A stretch of 64,000 nt of DNA from Paracoccaceae bacterium (GCA_020637675.1 JACKKD010000002.1:744001-808000), one strand, 5' to 3'. Shown: positions 8,855 through 17,842, counted from the stretch's first letter. The notes: generated by a model not told the origin, from the sequence alone. Numbers and translations are program-made.

Positions 8855-10105
8855 ATGGGCCTGAAACGCTACTCCGTCTTCGCCATCGTGCGCGAGGCGA
8901 TGAGCTACCATCAGGGTTGGGAACGCGCCTGGCCGTGGCCCAAGCCGAAGCGGAAGTACGATGTCGTGATCGTCGGCGCCGGCGGCCACGGCCTCGCCAC
9001 CGCCTACTATCTCGGCAAGAATTTCGGCATCACCAATGTCGCGATCATCGAGAAGGGCTGGCTGGGCGGTGGCAACACCGGGCGCAACACCACGATCATC
9101 CGCTCCAACTACCTCCAGGACCCCTCGGCCGCGATCTACGAAAAGGCCCGCTCGCTCTACGAGACGATGAGCCAGGACCTGAACTACAACGTCATGTTCT
9201 CCCCCCGCGGCCTTCTCATGCTCGGCCAGACCGAACACGAGGTCCGGGGCTACAAGCGCACCGTCTACGCCAACAACCTGCAAGGGGTGGAGACGCGCTG
9301 GATCGAGCCGGACGAGGTCAAGAAGCTGGTGCCGATCATCAACATCGCCGGGCCGCGCTATCCGGTGCTCGGCGCGCTCTACCAGGCGCGCGGCGGCACC
9401 GCGCGGCACGACGCGGTGGCCTGGGGCTATGCGCGGGCCTGCAGCGCGATGGGCATGGACGTGATCCAGCAGTGCGAGGTCACCGGCGTGCGCAGCGAGG
9501 GCGGCCGCGTCAAGGGGATCGACACGACGAAGGGTGCCATCGACTGCGACAAACTGGGTCTGGTCGTTGCCGGCAATTCGAGCGTGCTGGCCGAGATGGC
9601 GGGCTTCCGCCTGCCGATCGAGTCGCTCGCCCTTCAGGCGCTGGTCAGCGAGCCGATCAAGCCCTGCATGGACGTGGTCGTCATGGCCAACACCGTGCAC
9701 GGCTACATGAGCCAGTCCGACAAGGGCGAGATGGTGATCGGCGGCGGCACCGACGGCTTCAACAACTACACCCAGCGCGGCAGCTTCCACCACATCGAGG
9801 AAACCGTCCGCTCGCTGATCGAGACCTTCCCGATGCTCTCGCGCCTGAAGATGCTGCGCCAGTGGGGCGGCATCGTCGACATGACCGGCGACCGCTCGCC
9901 GATCCTCTCGAAGACGCCGGTCGAGGGCGTCTTCGTCAACTGCGGCTGGGGCACCGGCGGCTTCAAGGCGATCCCGGGCTCCGGCTGGGCCATGGCGGAA
10001 CTGATGGCGCGGGGGCACTCGCCGCTCACCGAGGAATTCTCCATGTACCGCTTCCGCGAGGGCAAGTTCATCGACGAAAGCGTCGCCGCGGGGGTGGCGC
10101 ACTGA
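8855..10105 (+). CDS. soxB: Sarcosine oxidase subunit beta
   Basis: Catalytic subunit of heterotetrameric sarcosine oxidase: sarcosine + O2 + tetrahydrofolate gives glycine, methylene-THF and H2O2. It is 416 residues. The dinucleotide motif VVIVGAGGHGLATAYY is at about 37-52 and binds FAD. H185 in GGTARHDAV matches the histidine known to hold FMN covalently in this family. The C-terminal GCGWGTGGFKAIPGSG loop is typical. First gene of soxBDAG; the 85-bp gap to soxD holds a structured repeat. Confidence 0.96.
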   Translation: MGLKRYSVFAIVREAMSYHQGWERAWPWPKPKRKYDVVIVGAGGHGLATAYYLGKNFGITNVAIIEKGWLGGGNTGRNTTIIRSNYLQDPSAAIYEKARSLYETMSQDLNYNVMFSPRGLLMLGQTEHEVRGYKRTVYANNLQGVETRWIEPDEVKKLVPIINIAGPRYPVLGALYQARGGTARHDAVAWGYARACSAMGMDVIQQCEVTGVRSEGGRVKGIDTTKGAIDCDKLGLVVAGNSSVLAEMAGFRLPIESLALQALVSEPIKPCMDVVVMANTVHGYMSQSDKGEMVIGGGTDGFNNYTQRGSFHHIEETVRSLIETFPMLSRLKMLRQWGGIVDMTGDRSPILSKTPVEGVFVNCGWGTGGFKAIPGSGWAMAELMARGHSPLTEEFSMYRFREGKFIDESVAAGVAH

Positions 10106-10118
10106 TGGAAGCACCGCT

Positions 10119-10167
10119 CTTTCATTGTGGCGAAAATACTCCGGGGGTCCGGGGGCAGCGCCCCCGG
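10119..10167 (+). repeat. Structured intergenic repeat, copy 1 (soxB-soxD gap)
   Basis: Fits the consensus CTTTCATYTTGSCGMAAATA then CTCSGGGGGTSCGGGGGC plus a GC hairpin. Here the hairpin is CCGGGGGC-AGC-GCCCCCGG. Four other copies sit at 25341, 32482, 51325 and 58055, all on the plus strand and just outside coding sequence. This one starts 14 bases after the soxB stop and ends 24 bases before soxD, inside an operon. Confidence 0.75.
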
Positions 10168-10190
10168 CCCGGCTCCGAAAGGACAATGAC

Positions 10191-10514
10191 ATGCTGACCC
10201 TTGAATGCCCCTACTGCGGCGTGAAGGCCGAGGAAACCGAACTGACGGCCGGTGGCGAGGCGCATCTGAAGCGCTACGGGCCCGGCTCCAGCGACGAGGA
10301 CTTCGAAAGCTATCTCTTCGTCCGGAAGAACCCCAAGGGTGTGCATTTCGAACGCTGGCGGCATGCCTACGGCTGCGGCAAGTGGTTCCTCGCCGCCCGC
10401 TGCACGGCGACGCTCGAGGTCTTCGGGACCTATCCGGCGCAGTCGAAGGAGCCACCGGCGGAACTTCAGGCGAAGATCAGGGCGAAGCGCCCGAACTGGG
10501 AGGGCTACAGGTGA
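10191..10514 (+). CDS. soxD: Sarcosine oxidase subunit delta
   Basis: Small zinc-binding subunit that contacts the alpha subunit in the heterotetramer. It is 107 residues. The Zn ligands known for the family are visible: C6 and C9 (ECPYCG), then H58 and C62 (RHAYGCGKWF). The ATG at 10191 is chosen because the family begins directly at MLTLECPYC and a GAAAGGACA site lies just upstream; longer in-frame starts would run through the repeat. The stop overlaps the soxA GTG (GTGA), indicating coupling. Confidence 0.95.
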   Translation: MLTLECPYCGVKAEETELTAGGEAHLKRYGPGSSDEDFESYLFVRKNPKGVHFERWRHAYGCGKWFLAARCTATLEVFGTYPAQSKEPPAELQAKIRAKRPNWEGYR

Positions 10515-13492
10515 GCACGCGTCTATCGAAGGGCGGCCGGCTGATCGACCGCACGAAGCCCCTTTCCTTCACTTTCAACGGCCGTCGGATGAAGGGCTAC
10601 CACGGCGACACGCTCGCCTCGGCGCTTCTCGGCGCGGGCCAGACGATGGTCGGGCGATCGTTCAAGTACCACCGCCCGCGGGGGGTGATGGCCTCCGGCG
10701 CCGAGGAGCCGAACGCGCTCGTCGGGCTCGGGCAGGGCGGGCGGTTCGAGCCGAACCAGCGCACCACCACGACCGAGCTCTTCGAGGGCGCGGAGACCAT
10801 CAGCCAGAACCACTGGCCGAGCCTCGAATTCGACATCGGCGCGATCAACAACAAGGTCGCAAGATTCCTGCCGGCCGGGTTCTACTACAAGACATTCATG
10901 TTCCCGCGCTTCGCCTGGAAACATGTCTTCGAGCCGATCGTCCGGCAGTCGGCCGGCCTCGGCAAGGTGCCGCAGCACCGCGACGAGGACCGCTACGAAT
11001 ACGCCTATGCGTTTGCCGACGTGGTGATCGTCGGCGGCGGCATCGCCGGGATCGCCTCCGCGCTCGCAGCGGGCCGCGCGGGCAAGCGGGTCTGGCTCAT
11101 CGAGCAGTCGGCGCACTGGGGCGGACGGGCGGTCGTGGACGGCGTCCAGATCGACGGGCAGGACGCCGGAGACTGGGTGAAGAACGCCATCGAAACCCTT
11201 GGCAAGATGGCGAATGTCACGCTCCGTGGGCGCACGATGGCGGCCGGTCTCTATGACCACGGATATCTGCTGGCCTACGAGCGGATCGCCGACCACACGC
11301 CCGGCGACGGGCGTCCGCGGCACCGGCTCTGGCGCATCCGTGCGGGCCATGTCGTGACGGCGACGGGGGCCATCGAGCGGCCGCTCAGCTTCGCCGGCAA
11401 CGACATTCCGGGCGTGATGCTTGCTTCCGCCGTGCGCGACTATGTCGTCAACTGGGGCGTCAGCCCCGGCGACCGCACCGTGATCGTGACCAACAGCGAC
11501 GACGCCTACCGCACCGCGCTGGCGCTTCTCGACGCCGGCCTCGTGGTCCCGGCGGTGATCGACGCGCGGCCCGAGGCGAAGGGCGAGCTCCCCGAGGCCG
11601 TGCGGGCGCGCGGGGTGCGCGTCCTCGCCGGTCACGGCATCGCCAAGGTCAAGGGCGGCAAGGAGGTCACCGGCGTCTCGGTCTGCATCCAGGCGGGCGA
11701 GGGCGCCGAGATCGAGAGCATCGCCTGCGACGCGGTCGCCATGTCGGGCGGCTGGTCGCCGGTCGTGCATCTCTGGTCGCACTGCGGCGGCAAGCTCCTC
11801 TGGGACGAGGCGCAGGCGATGTTCCGTCCCGACCCGAAGCGGCCCGCGACGGGCGATGACGGCGCCGCGATGGTCACCGCCGTCGGGGCCGCGAACGGCA
11901 TCCTGACGCCGCACGAGATCCTCGCCGATGCGCACCGGGCCGCCGGCGGCACCGGCACCGCGCCCGGTGCCGTGGCCGCGGTCGAGGCGCCGATGCAGCC
12001 GGTCTGGATCATGCCGCAGGGCGCCGGGCCCGCGTTGCGCATGAAGATGTGGCTCGATCCGCAGAACGACGTGAAGGTTTCGGACGTGCAGCTTGCCGCG
12101 CGCGAGGGCTACGAAAGCGTCGAGCACACCAAGCGCTACACCACGCTCGGGATGGCGACGGATCAGGGGAAGATCAGCAACATCAACGGTCTGGCGGTAC
12201 TTTCCGATGCGCTCAGCCAGGCGATCCCGGCCACCGGCACCACGACCTTCCGCCCGCCCTACACGCCGATCTCGATGGGTGCCATCGCCGGCGAGGCGCG
12301 GGGCGAGATATTCCAGCCGCTCCGGCGCACGCCGATGCACGGCTGGCACGAGACCCATGGCGCCCATTGGGAGCCGGTGGGCCAGTGGCGGCGCGCCTAT
12401 TGCTACCTGCGCAGCGGCGAGGGCGTCCATGACGCCGTCAACCGCGAAATCCGCAACACCCGGAACGCCGTCGGGCTTCTCGACGCCTCGACGCTCGGCA
12501 AGATCATCGTCAAGGGGCCGGACGCGGGCCGCTTCCTCGACATGCTCTACACCAACCTGATGTCCACCCTTCCCGTGGGCAAATGCCGGTACGGCCTCAT
12601 GTGCACCGAGAACGGCTTCCTCAGCGACGATGGGGTGGTCGTCCGGCTGACCGAGGACACCTGGCTTTGCCACACCACCACCGGGGGCGCGGAGCGCATC
12701 CACGGCTGGATGGAGGACTGGCTTCAGTGCGAGTGGTGGGACTGGAAGGTCTATACCGCGAACGTCACCGAGGAATATGCCCAGGTCGCGGTCGCGGGTC
12801 CCAACGCCCGGAAACTGCTGGAGAAGCTCGGTGGCATGGATGTCTCGAAAGAGGCGTTCCCGGCGATGGAATGGCGCGAGGGCACGCTCGGCGGGTTCCG
12901 CGCGCGGATTTACCGCATCTCCTTCTCGGGCGAGCTTTCCTACGAGGTCGCGGTGCCCGCGTCCGAGGGCCTTGCCTTCTGGGAGGCGCTGCTGAAGGCC
13001 GGCGAGGCGCTCGGCGTGATGCCCTACGGCACGGAGGCCATGCACATCATGCGGGCCGAGAAGGGCTTCATCATGATCGGCGACGAAACCGACGGCACGG
13101 TGATCCCGCAGGACCTGAACCTCCAGTGGGCGATCTCGAAGAAGAAGGACGACTACCTCGGCAAGCGGGCGCAGGAACGAAAGCACATGGTCGATCCCGA
13201 CCGCTGGAAACTCGTGGGTCTGGAGACGCTCGACGGCAGCGTGATCCCGGACGGGGCCTATGCGGCGGCCGAGGGCGTCAACGCCAACGGCCAGCGCAAC
13301 ATGCAGGGCCGCGTGACCTCCACCTACTTCTCGCCGACCCTCGGCAAGGGGATCGCCATGGGGCTCGTGAAACGCGGTCCGGACCGGATGGGCGAGGTGC
13401 TCGACTTCCCGGTGGATAACGGCAAGGTCGTCAAGGCGCGGATCGTCGATCCGGTCTTCTTCGACAAGGACGGGGAGAAGCAGAATGTCTAA
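10511..13492 (+). CDS. soxA: Sarcosine oxidase subunit alpha
   Basis: Large subunit of sarcosine oxidase, binding NAD+ and tetrahydrofolate and capturing the formaldehyde unit. It is 993 residues. The N-terminal ferredoxin-like domain without cluster (GYHGDTLASALLGAG) covers about residues 20-110. The dinucleotide motif VVIVGGGIAGIASAL is near 171-186. The C-terminal GcvT-like folate domain starts near 600 and includes GLLDASTLGKIIVKGP and YGTEAMHIMRAEKGF. The GTG at 10511 overlaps the soxD stop by 4 bases, and soxG starts 8 bases before the soxA stop. Confidence 0.96.
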   Translation: MSTRLSKGGRLIDRTKPLSFTFNGRRMKGYHGDTLASALLGAGQTMVGRSFKYHRPRGVMASGAEEPNALVGLGQGGRFEPNQRTTTTELFEGAETISQNHWPSLEFDIGAINNKVARFLPAGFYYKTFMFPRFAWKHVFEPIVRQSAGLGKVPQHRDEDRYEYAYAFADVVIVGGGIAGIASALAAGRAGKRVWLIEQSAHWGGRAVVDGVQIDGQDAGDWVKNAIETLGKMANVTLRGRTMAAGLYDHGYLLAYERIADHTPGDGRPRHRLWRIRAGHVVTATGAIERPLSFAGNDIPGVMLASAVRDYVVNWGVSPGDRTVIVTNSDDAYRTALALLDAGLVVPAVIDARPEAKGELPEAVRARGVRVLAGHGIAKVKGGKEVTGVSVCIQAGEGAEIESIACDAVAMSGGWSPVVHLWSHCGGKLLWDEAQAMFRPDPKRPATGDDGAAMVTAVGAANGILTPHEILADAHRAAGGTGTAPGAVAAVEAPMQPVWIMPQGAGPALRMKMWLDPQNDVKVSDVQLAAREGYESVEHTKRYTTLGMATDQGKISNINGLAVLSDALSQAIPATGTTTFRPPYTPISMGAIAGEARGEIFQPLRRTPMHGWHETHGAHWEPVGQWRRAYCYLRSGEGVHDAVNREIRNTRNAVGLLDASTLGKIIVKGPDAGRFLDMLYTNLMSTLPVGKCRYGLMCTENGFLSDDGVVVRLTEDTWLCHTTTGGAERIHGWMEDWLQCEWWDWKVYTANVTEEYAQVAVAGPNARKLLEKLGGMDVSKEAFPAMEWREGTLGGFRARIYRISFSGELSYEVAVPASEGLAFWEALLKAGEALGVMPYGTEAMHIMRAEKGFIMIGDETDGTVIPQDLNLQWAISKKKDDYLGKRAQERKHMVDPDRWKLVGLETLDGSVIPDGAYAAAEGVNANGQRNMQGRVTSTYFSPTLGKGIAMGLVKRGPDRMGEVLDFPVDNGKVVKARIVDPVFFDKDGEKQNV

Positions 13493-14045
13493 GGCTGTCA
13501 GTGCCCTGAGTGGCGTTTCTCACAAGGGCTTCGTGCAGGTGTCCGAGGCCGGGCTGAGGGGCATGATCACCGTCCGCGGCGATCTCGGGTCGGCCGCGAT
13601 GAAGAAGGCGGTGAAGGCCGCAACTGGCACGGCCGTGCCGGCGCAGCGCCGGATCGAGGTCGCGAGCGACCGGGCCGCCGCATGGATGTCGCCCGACGAA
13701 CTTCTCGTCCTCGTGCCCTACGGCGAGGCGCAGGCGACCGTCGCGGCGCTGGAACAGGCGCTCGCGGGCACGCATCACCTCGTGGCCGATGTCTCCGACG
13801 CCCGGGCGGTCTTCACCATCCGGGGTGCCAGGGCCGACGAGGTGCTGAGGAAGCTCTGCCCGGTAGACTTCGACGCTCTGGCCGAGGGCGAGATCCGCCG
13901 CACCCGCGCGGCGCAGGTCGCCGCCGCCTTCTGGAAATCGGGGCCGGAGGAGTTCACGCTGGTATCCTTCCGCTCGGTCGCGGCCTATGTGATGGGCCTT
14001 CTGGAGGTCTCGGTCCGGCCGGGATCGGAGCTTTTCCCGGCCTGA
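13485..14045 (+). CDS. soxG: Sarcosine oxidase subunit gamma
   Basis: Smallest GcvT-like subunit that packs against the alpha subunit in heterotetrameric sarcosine oxidase. It is 186 residues, with RAVFTIRGARADEVLRKLCP and AAFWKSGPEEFTLVSFRS as the recognisable SoxG core. It begins inside the soxA 3' end (8-base overlap) and closes the soxBDAG operon. No glyA, purU or folD gene follows here, unlike some other sox operons; sodB is next after 243 bp. Confidence 0.93.
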   Translation: MSKAVSALSGVSHKGFVQVSEAGLRGMITVRGDLGSAAMKKAVKAATGTAVPAQRRIEVASDRAAAWMSPDELLVLVPYGEAQATVAALEQALAGTHHLVADVSDARAVFTIRGARADEVLRKLCPVDFDALAEGEIRRTRAAQVAAAFWKSGPEEFTLVSFRSVAAYVMGLLEVSVRPGSELFPA

Positions 14046-14222
14046 AGCCGCCTCGGGGCAAGCGCCGGGCCAAGGTCGGGCCCGGCAACGCCTGATCAAG
14101 AAATGCCGTTCTCGCGCTTCAGCGCGCGGATGGGCGAAGGTGCCCTCATGCTCTCCTCTTGTCGCCGCGCGCGACCGCGACGCGGGCGGAAGGTCGCAAT
14201 CCGCCCGCGCGCCGCTCTGGTC

Positions 14223-14252
14223 TTGACCTTGGGAACCCAAGCGCGCTTATAC
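14223..14252 (+). promoter_or_regulatory. Likely sodB promoter with internal inverted repeat
   Basis: TTGACC (14223-14228), an 18-base spacer, then TTATAC (14247-14252) fits a housekeeping sigma promoter 37 bases before the sodB ATG. The spacer holds an inverted repeat CTTGGG-AA-CCCAAG (14228-14241), placed where a repressor would block polymerase. A GAAAGGA ribosome site follows at 14274. The promoter call is from pattern only. Confidence 0.5.
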
Positions 14253-14288
14253 GGGTTAGGCTTTCCCCATGCGCGAAAGGATTGACCC

Positions 14289-14891
14289 ATGGCCTTCACC
14301 CTTCCCGACCTTCCCTATGCCCATGACGCGCTCGCGTCGCTCGGCATGTCGAAGGAGACGCTCGAATACCACCACGACCTCCATCACAAGGCTTACGTCG
14401 ACAACGGCAACAAGCTCGTCGCCGGGACCGAGTGGGAGGGCAAGAGCCTCGAGGACATCGTCCGCGGCACCTATCAGGCGGGCGCGGTGGCGCAGTCGGG
14501 CATCTTCAACAACGCCAGCCAGCACTGGAACCACAACGAGTTCTGGAAGATGATGGGGCCGGGCGAGAACAAGAAAATGCCGGGTGCCCTGGAAAAGGCG
14601 CTGACCGACAGCTTCGGCTCCGTCCAGAAGTTCAAGGACGATTTCGCCGCCGCCGGGGCGGGCCAGTTCGGCTCGGGCTGGGCCTGGCTCGTCAAGGACA
14701 AGGACGGCGCGCTGAAGGTGACCAAGACCGAGAACGGCGTGAACCCCTTGTGCTTCGGCCAGACCGCGCTTCTCGGCTGCGACGTGTGGGAACATTCCTA
14801 CTACATCGACTTCCGCAACAAGCGCCCCGCCTATCTCGCGAACTTCCTCGACAAGCTCGTGAACTGGGAGAACGTCGCCTCGCGGCTGTGA
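14289..14891 (+). CDS. sodB: Superoxide dismutase (Fe/Mn family, probably Fe)
   Basis: Converts superoxide to O2 and H2O2 in the cytoplasm. It is 200 residues. The metal ligands are H28 (LEYHHD), H82 (QHWNHNEFW), D165 and H169 (CDVWEHSYY). Q78 in the ASQHWNH position is the outer-sphere glutamine arrangement of Fe-SODs, so iron use is more likely than manganese, though cambialism is possible. It lies downstream of the H2O2-producing sarcosine oxidase but has its own promoter and terminator. Confidence 0.95.
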   Translation: MAFTLPDLPYAHDALASLGMSKETLEYHHDLHHKAYVDNGNKLVAGTEWEGKSLEDIVRGTYQAGAVAQSGIFNNASQHWNHNEFWKMMGPGENKKMPGALEKALTDSFGSVQKFKDDFAAAGAGQFGSGWAWLVKDKDGALKVTKTENGVNPLCFGQTALLGCDVWEHSYYIDFRNKRPAYLANFLDKLVNWENVASRL

Positions 14892-14920
14892 CCCGTTCGC
14901 CCGCGGTGGCGTGCTGAAAG

Positions 14921-14958
14921 GCCTGCCGGGGACCGCCCCGGCAGGCTTCTTCGTTTCG
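14921..14958 (+). terminator. Rho-independent terminator of sodB
   Basis: Perfect 11-bp stem GCCTGCCGGGG / CCCCGGCAGGC with an ACCG loop at 14921-14946, followed by a T-rich run TTCTTCGTTT. It ends 12 bases before the stop codon of the convergent gene at 14970, so it may also limit read-through from that side. Confidence 0.85.
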
Positions 14959-14969
14959 CGGCGCTTGGC

Positions 14970-17117
14970 TCACCTCTGTTCGAGGCAGAAGCCTTCGATG
15001 TCGCCCGCGTCCCAGTGGTTCGGGCCGCTGCTCACGATCGTCCGGTCCTGCACGTAGATGCGGATGTTGTAGCCGCAGGGGGCCATGCCGGTGGTGTCGA
15101 GTTCCCAGGTGCCCGCCGCCCCGTTGGTGTTGAGCGACAGCGCGGCATAGCTGATCGACACGGAGGAACTCCCGCCGGCGAAGGGCGGCGTGAAGAAGGC
15201 GGCCGGGGCGGCCGAGGTGATCACCATCGTGCCGCCGGCGGCCTCCGGAAGCGGCGTGACGTGGATGAGGAGGCTGCCCGAGTGGTTCCCGGTCATCGCA
15301 TAGGTGCCGGAGATCACCTCGCCGATGCCGAACTTGCCGCAGTTGCCCGCGCCGCTGGTGATCTCGATGTCTGCGGTCGGCGCGGTGTTGTCGACCATGA
15401 AGGCCTTCGGCGGCGTCGTGGCGAGGACCGGGCCGAAGGGCTGGCGGAACTCCAGATAGACGTTGTGGAGCCCGTTCTCGAGCCCGGTGAGCGCGCCGAG
15501 AAGGTTGTCGGCCACCGTGACGAGCGGCGAGGCGGCGAGCCAGGGGAACCAGTCGCCGACGGCGTTCACCGTCTGGCTGACCGGCGTGATCGACGGGAAG
15601 GTCGTCACGTCGGCGTCGAAGGGCACGGTCCAGGCGCGCGGGCTGACATCCGAGGGGCCCTGGATCATCACCCGGTACTCCATCGGCCCGGCCGGAATGT
15701 TGAAGCCGTTCCCCTTCAGGAGCGTGCGGCCGCCGAAGGGGGCATCGTCGGCGGTGAAGGTGCCGCCCACGCTCGCGCCGTTGGCGTAGCCCGCGCCATC
15801 GATCTTGGCCACGGACATGTTGCCGATCGACTCCAGCACCGGGGTGAAGACGCCGGGGATGACGCCCTTCGGCAGGTGCTCGACCTCGATCCAGCAGTCC
15901 TCGCGGTCGCCCCAGTGCGGCACGAAATTGGGCTGGTTCGGCGCCGGCGGGACCGCCCAGGAGAGGATGCCGCGGATCCTGGCGCGGCCGGTCTTGCAGT
16001 ACTCCTGCCGGTGCGCGTCGAGGTTCACCGGAAGCGCGGCCTGATACCAGAGCCCGCCCCTCGGCACGTCGATGTCGTGGACCTCGACGAAGGTCGTGCC
16101 CTGGAATTCCCAGCCCGACCCGAAATCGAGATAGAAGGCGATGTATTCGCGGCTGCCCTTCTGACAGAGGCTGCCGGAATAGCCCGACCTCAGCTTGATC
16201 TGCACGATCCCGTGCAGAAGCATCCGGTCGCGGTCGAGCCCGACGCAGTGCAGTTCCTCATAGGTCGTGTTGAACTTCGGCTGCGCGAGGAAGTCGGCGA
16301 ACTTCGAGAGGTCGATGTCGAAGGCCTTCAGGGGCGCCAGCGCCTGCCAGGCCGCGATGTCGGTCGGGTCGGCCGAGAGCTTCGCCACCGCCGGGAAGAC
16401 GCCGCGCATCACCGCGAGGTCGTCCACGGCCCGCGCCACCTTCACGATCTGGTGCAGGTCCGGCTCGGGCTTCGGCGGCGGCAGCTTGACGACGGCCGCG
16501 GTGATCTTGTCGATCAGCGACGGGTCGATCTTCTGGATGCCGATGTCGGTGATCTTGTCGAGGATATGGCAGATGAACCAGTTGCGCGGCTCGATCTGGA
16601 TGTCGCGTTCCAGCCGGTTGCCCCAGACCGGATGCCAGTTCGGCATGTTGGGGGGCGGCATCGTGTTCCAGGACAGGATCGCGCGCACCTTCGGCAGGAC
16701 CGGCTTGTCGTCGCAGCAGGACCGGCGCTTCGGCCGGAGCCGGATCGAGACGGCATAGCAGAGCGGATCCTTGAACGGGAAGTCATGGATGTTGAAGCCG
16801 GCCACGCCGTGGTCGACCCAGGTGCCGTCGCCGTAGTCAAGGTAGAAGCGGACATATTCCTGGCTGCCGTCCGTGCAGGCATCGCCGCCATATCCCGACT
16901 GCTGCTTGATCCGCACGATCGCCGTCAGGATCTCCGTCGCCGGGTTGTAGCCGATGCAGGTCAGCTCCTCGAAACTCGTGTCGCCGACCTTCTTGAGCAC
17001 GGCCTTCGGGATGTCTGCCAGTTTCAGGTCGGTCAGATTGCCGAAGTAGTTGGGATTGGTGATGAGGAGGAACTTCGATGCGTGGCGCAGGTCCACGTCC
17101 TTGTCAGCGGCCGCCAT
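14970..17117 (-). CDS. Orphan 715-residue protein with duplicated Cys-containing domain
   Basis: Not recognised. The protein carries two copies of a domain of about 130 residues: copy 1 at about 47-176, copy 2 at about 284-413. Both share EEL-x-C-x-G, an SGY-x-G-x-x-C element, EY-x-x-FYLD-x-G, and an ILSW...PP-x-PN-x-PN...P-x-WG end. A helical linker of about 100 residues separates them. The C-terminal 250 residues look beta-rich and Ig-like (GTFTADDAPFGG, VDNTAPTADIEI). No signal peptide or membrane helix is visible. Start at 17117 has a GGAG site 7 bases upstream. It is flanked by sodB and a LOG gene, with no operon partner. Not an annotation artefact: base composition and codon use match neighbours. 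Confidence 0.85.
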   Translation of the reverse strand: MAAADKDVDLRHASKFLLITNPNYFGNLTDLKLADIPKAVLKKVGDTSFEELTCIGYNPATEILTAIVRIKQQSGYGGDACTDGSQEYVRFYLDYGDGTWVDHGVAGFNIHDFPFKDPLCYAVSIRLRPKRRSCCDDKPVLPKVRAILSWNTMPPPNMPNWHPVWGNRLERDIQIEPRNWFICHILDKITDIGIQKIDPSLIDKITAAVVKLPPPKPEPDLHQIVKVARAVDDLAVMRGVFPAVAKLSADPTDIAAWQALAPLKAFDIDLSKFADFLAQPKFNTTYEELHCVGLDRDRMLLHGIVQIKLRSGYSGSLCQKGSREYIAFYLDFGSGWEFQGTTFVEVHDIDVPRGGLWYQAALPVNLDAHRQEYCKTGRARIRGILSWAVPPAPNQPNFVPHWGDREDCWIEVEHLPKGVIPGVFTPVLESIGNMSVAKIDGAGYANGASVGGTFTADDAPFGGRTLLKGNGFNIPAGPMEYRVMIQGPSDVSPRAWTVPFDADVTTFPSITPVSQTVNAVGDWFPWLAASPLVTVADNLLGALTGLENGLHNVYLEFRQPFGPVLATTPPKAFMVDNTAPTADIEITSGAGNCGKFGIGEVISGTYAMTGNHSGSLLIHVTPLPEAAGGTMVITSAAPAAFFTPPFAGGSSSVSISYAALSLNTNGAAGTWELDTTGMAPCGYNIRIYVQDRTIVSSGPNHWDAGDIEGFCLEQR

Positions 17118-17163
17118 GGGGAAACTCCATGCAAATGTTTGAAAATGACGTCTGGAAAATCGC

Positions 17164-17236
17164 GTGCACTTGTTACTGCACGGCTCGGATCATACACCAT
17201 GCTCGCCCTTGAGTAGAGTGATATATACCCCACTCT
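17164..17236 (-). promoter_or_regulatory. AT-rich control region with two inverted repeats
   Basis: Lies between the orphan 715-residue gene and the LOG gene. It holds GTGCA-N8-TGCAC (17164-17181) and AGAGTG-N10-CACTCT (17215-17236), the second around an ATATATACCC core. A TATGAT -10-like hexamer on the minus strand (17194 down to 17189) sits between them; no good -35 is visible. Both repeats are 47-120 bases upstream of the orphan's start, so they plausibly regulate it. Confidence 0.35.
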
Positions 17237-17284
17237 CGCGTAGCTGCGCTGGAATTGGCCGAAATGCCGCGCCCGCCCGGCGCT

Positions 17285-17842
17285 TCAGCCGAGGGTGGCG
17301 CGCAAGAGGGGTTCGAGCGCCGCCACATCGGGGACGGAATGGACGAAGCCGCGCAGAGAAGATTCCGCGAAGCCTTCGCCGATGATCCGGTCGATGAGCG
17401 CCAGAAGGGGGTCCCAGTAGCCCTCGGTGTTCAGCAGCACTATGGGCTTGGCGTGAAGGCCGAGCTGGCGCCACGTCAGGACCTCGAAGAACTCGTCGAG
17501 CGATCCGCCGCCGCCGGGAAGCACGAGGATCGCGTCGGAGTTCATGTACATGACCTTCTTGCGCTCGTGCATCGTCTCGGTGACGACGAAGGCCGAAAGG
17601 TCGCGCTTGCCGACTTCGCGCGCGACGAGGTGGACGGGGATCACTCCGAAGGTCTCGGCGCCCGCCGCCTGTGCTGCCCGCGCGACCTCGCCCATCAGGC
17701 CGACGTCGCCCGCGCCGTAAACGAGCCGCCAGCCGTTGCGCGCCAGCATCCGCCCCGTTTCCCCGGCGGCATCGGCATACGCGGTCCGCGCGCCGGAACG
17801 GGAGCCACAGTAGACACAGACGGATTTTCGCGGGGCGGGCAT
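17285..17842 (-). CDS. LOG family protein (nucleotide 5'-monophosphate nucleosidase)
   Basis: A 185-residue Rossmann-like hydrolase that releases a base from nucleoside monophosphates; plant and actinobacterial homologues activate cytokinins. Visible are the N-terminal VCVYCGSR-SG phosphate loop, LVYGAGDVGLMGEVA, MHERKKVMYMNSDA and the LOG signature in the variant form PGGGGSLDEFFE (usually PGG-x-GT-x-x-E; Ser replaces Thr). Many bacterial members were labelled lysine decarboxylase in error. Monocistronic, divergent from the LysM gene. Confidence 0.9.
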   Translation of the reverse strand: MPAPRKSVCVYCGSRSGARTAYADAAGETGRMLARNGWRLVYGAGDVGLMGEVARAAQAAGAETFGVIPVHLVAREVGKRDLSAFVVTETMHERKKVMYMNSDAILVLPGGGGSLDEFFEVLTWRQLGLHAKPIVLLNTEGYWDPLLALIDRIIGEGFAESSLRGFVHSVPDVAALEPLLRATLG

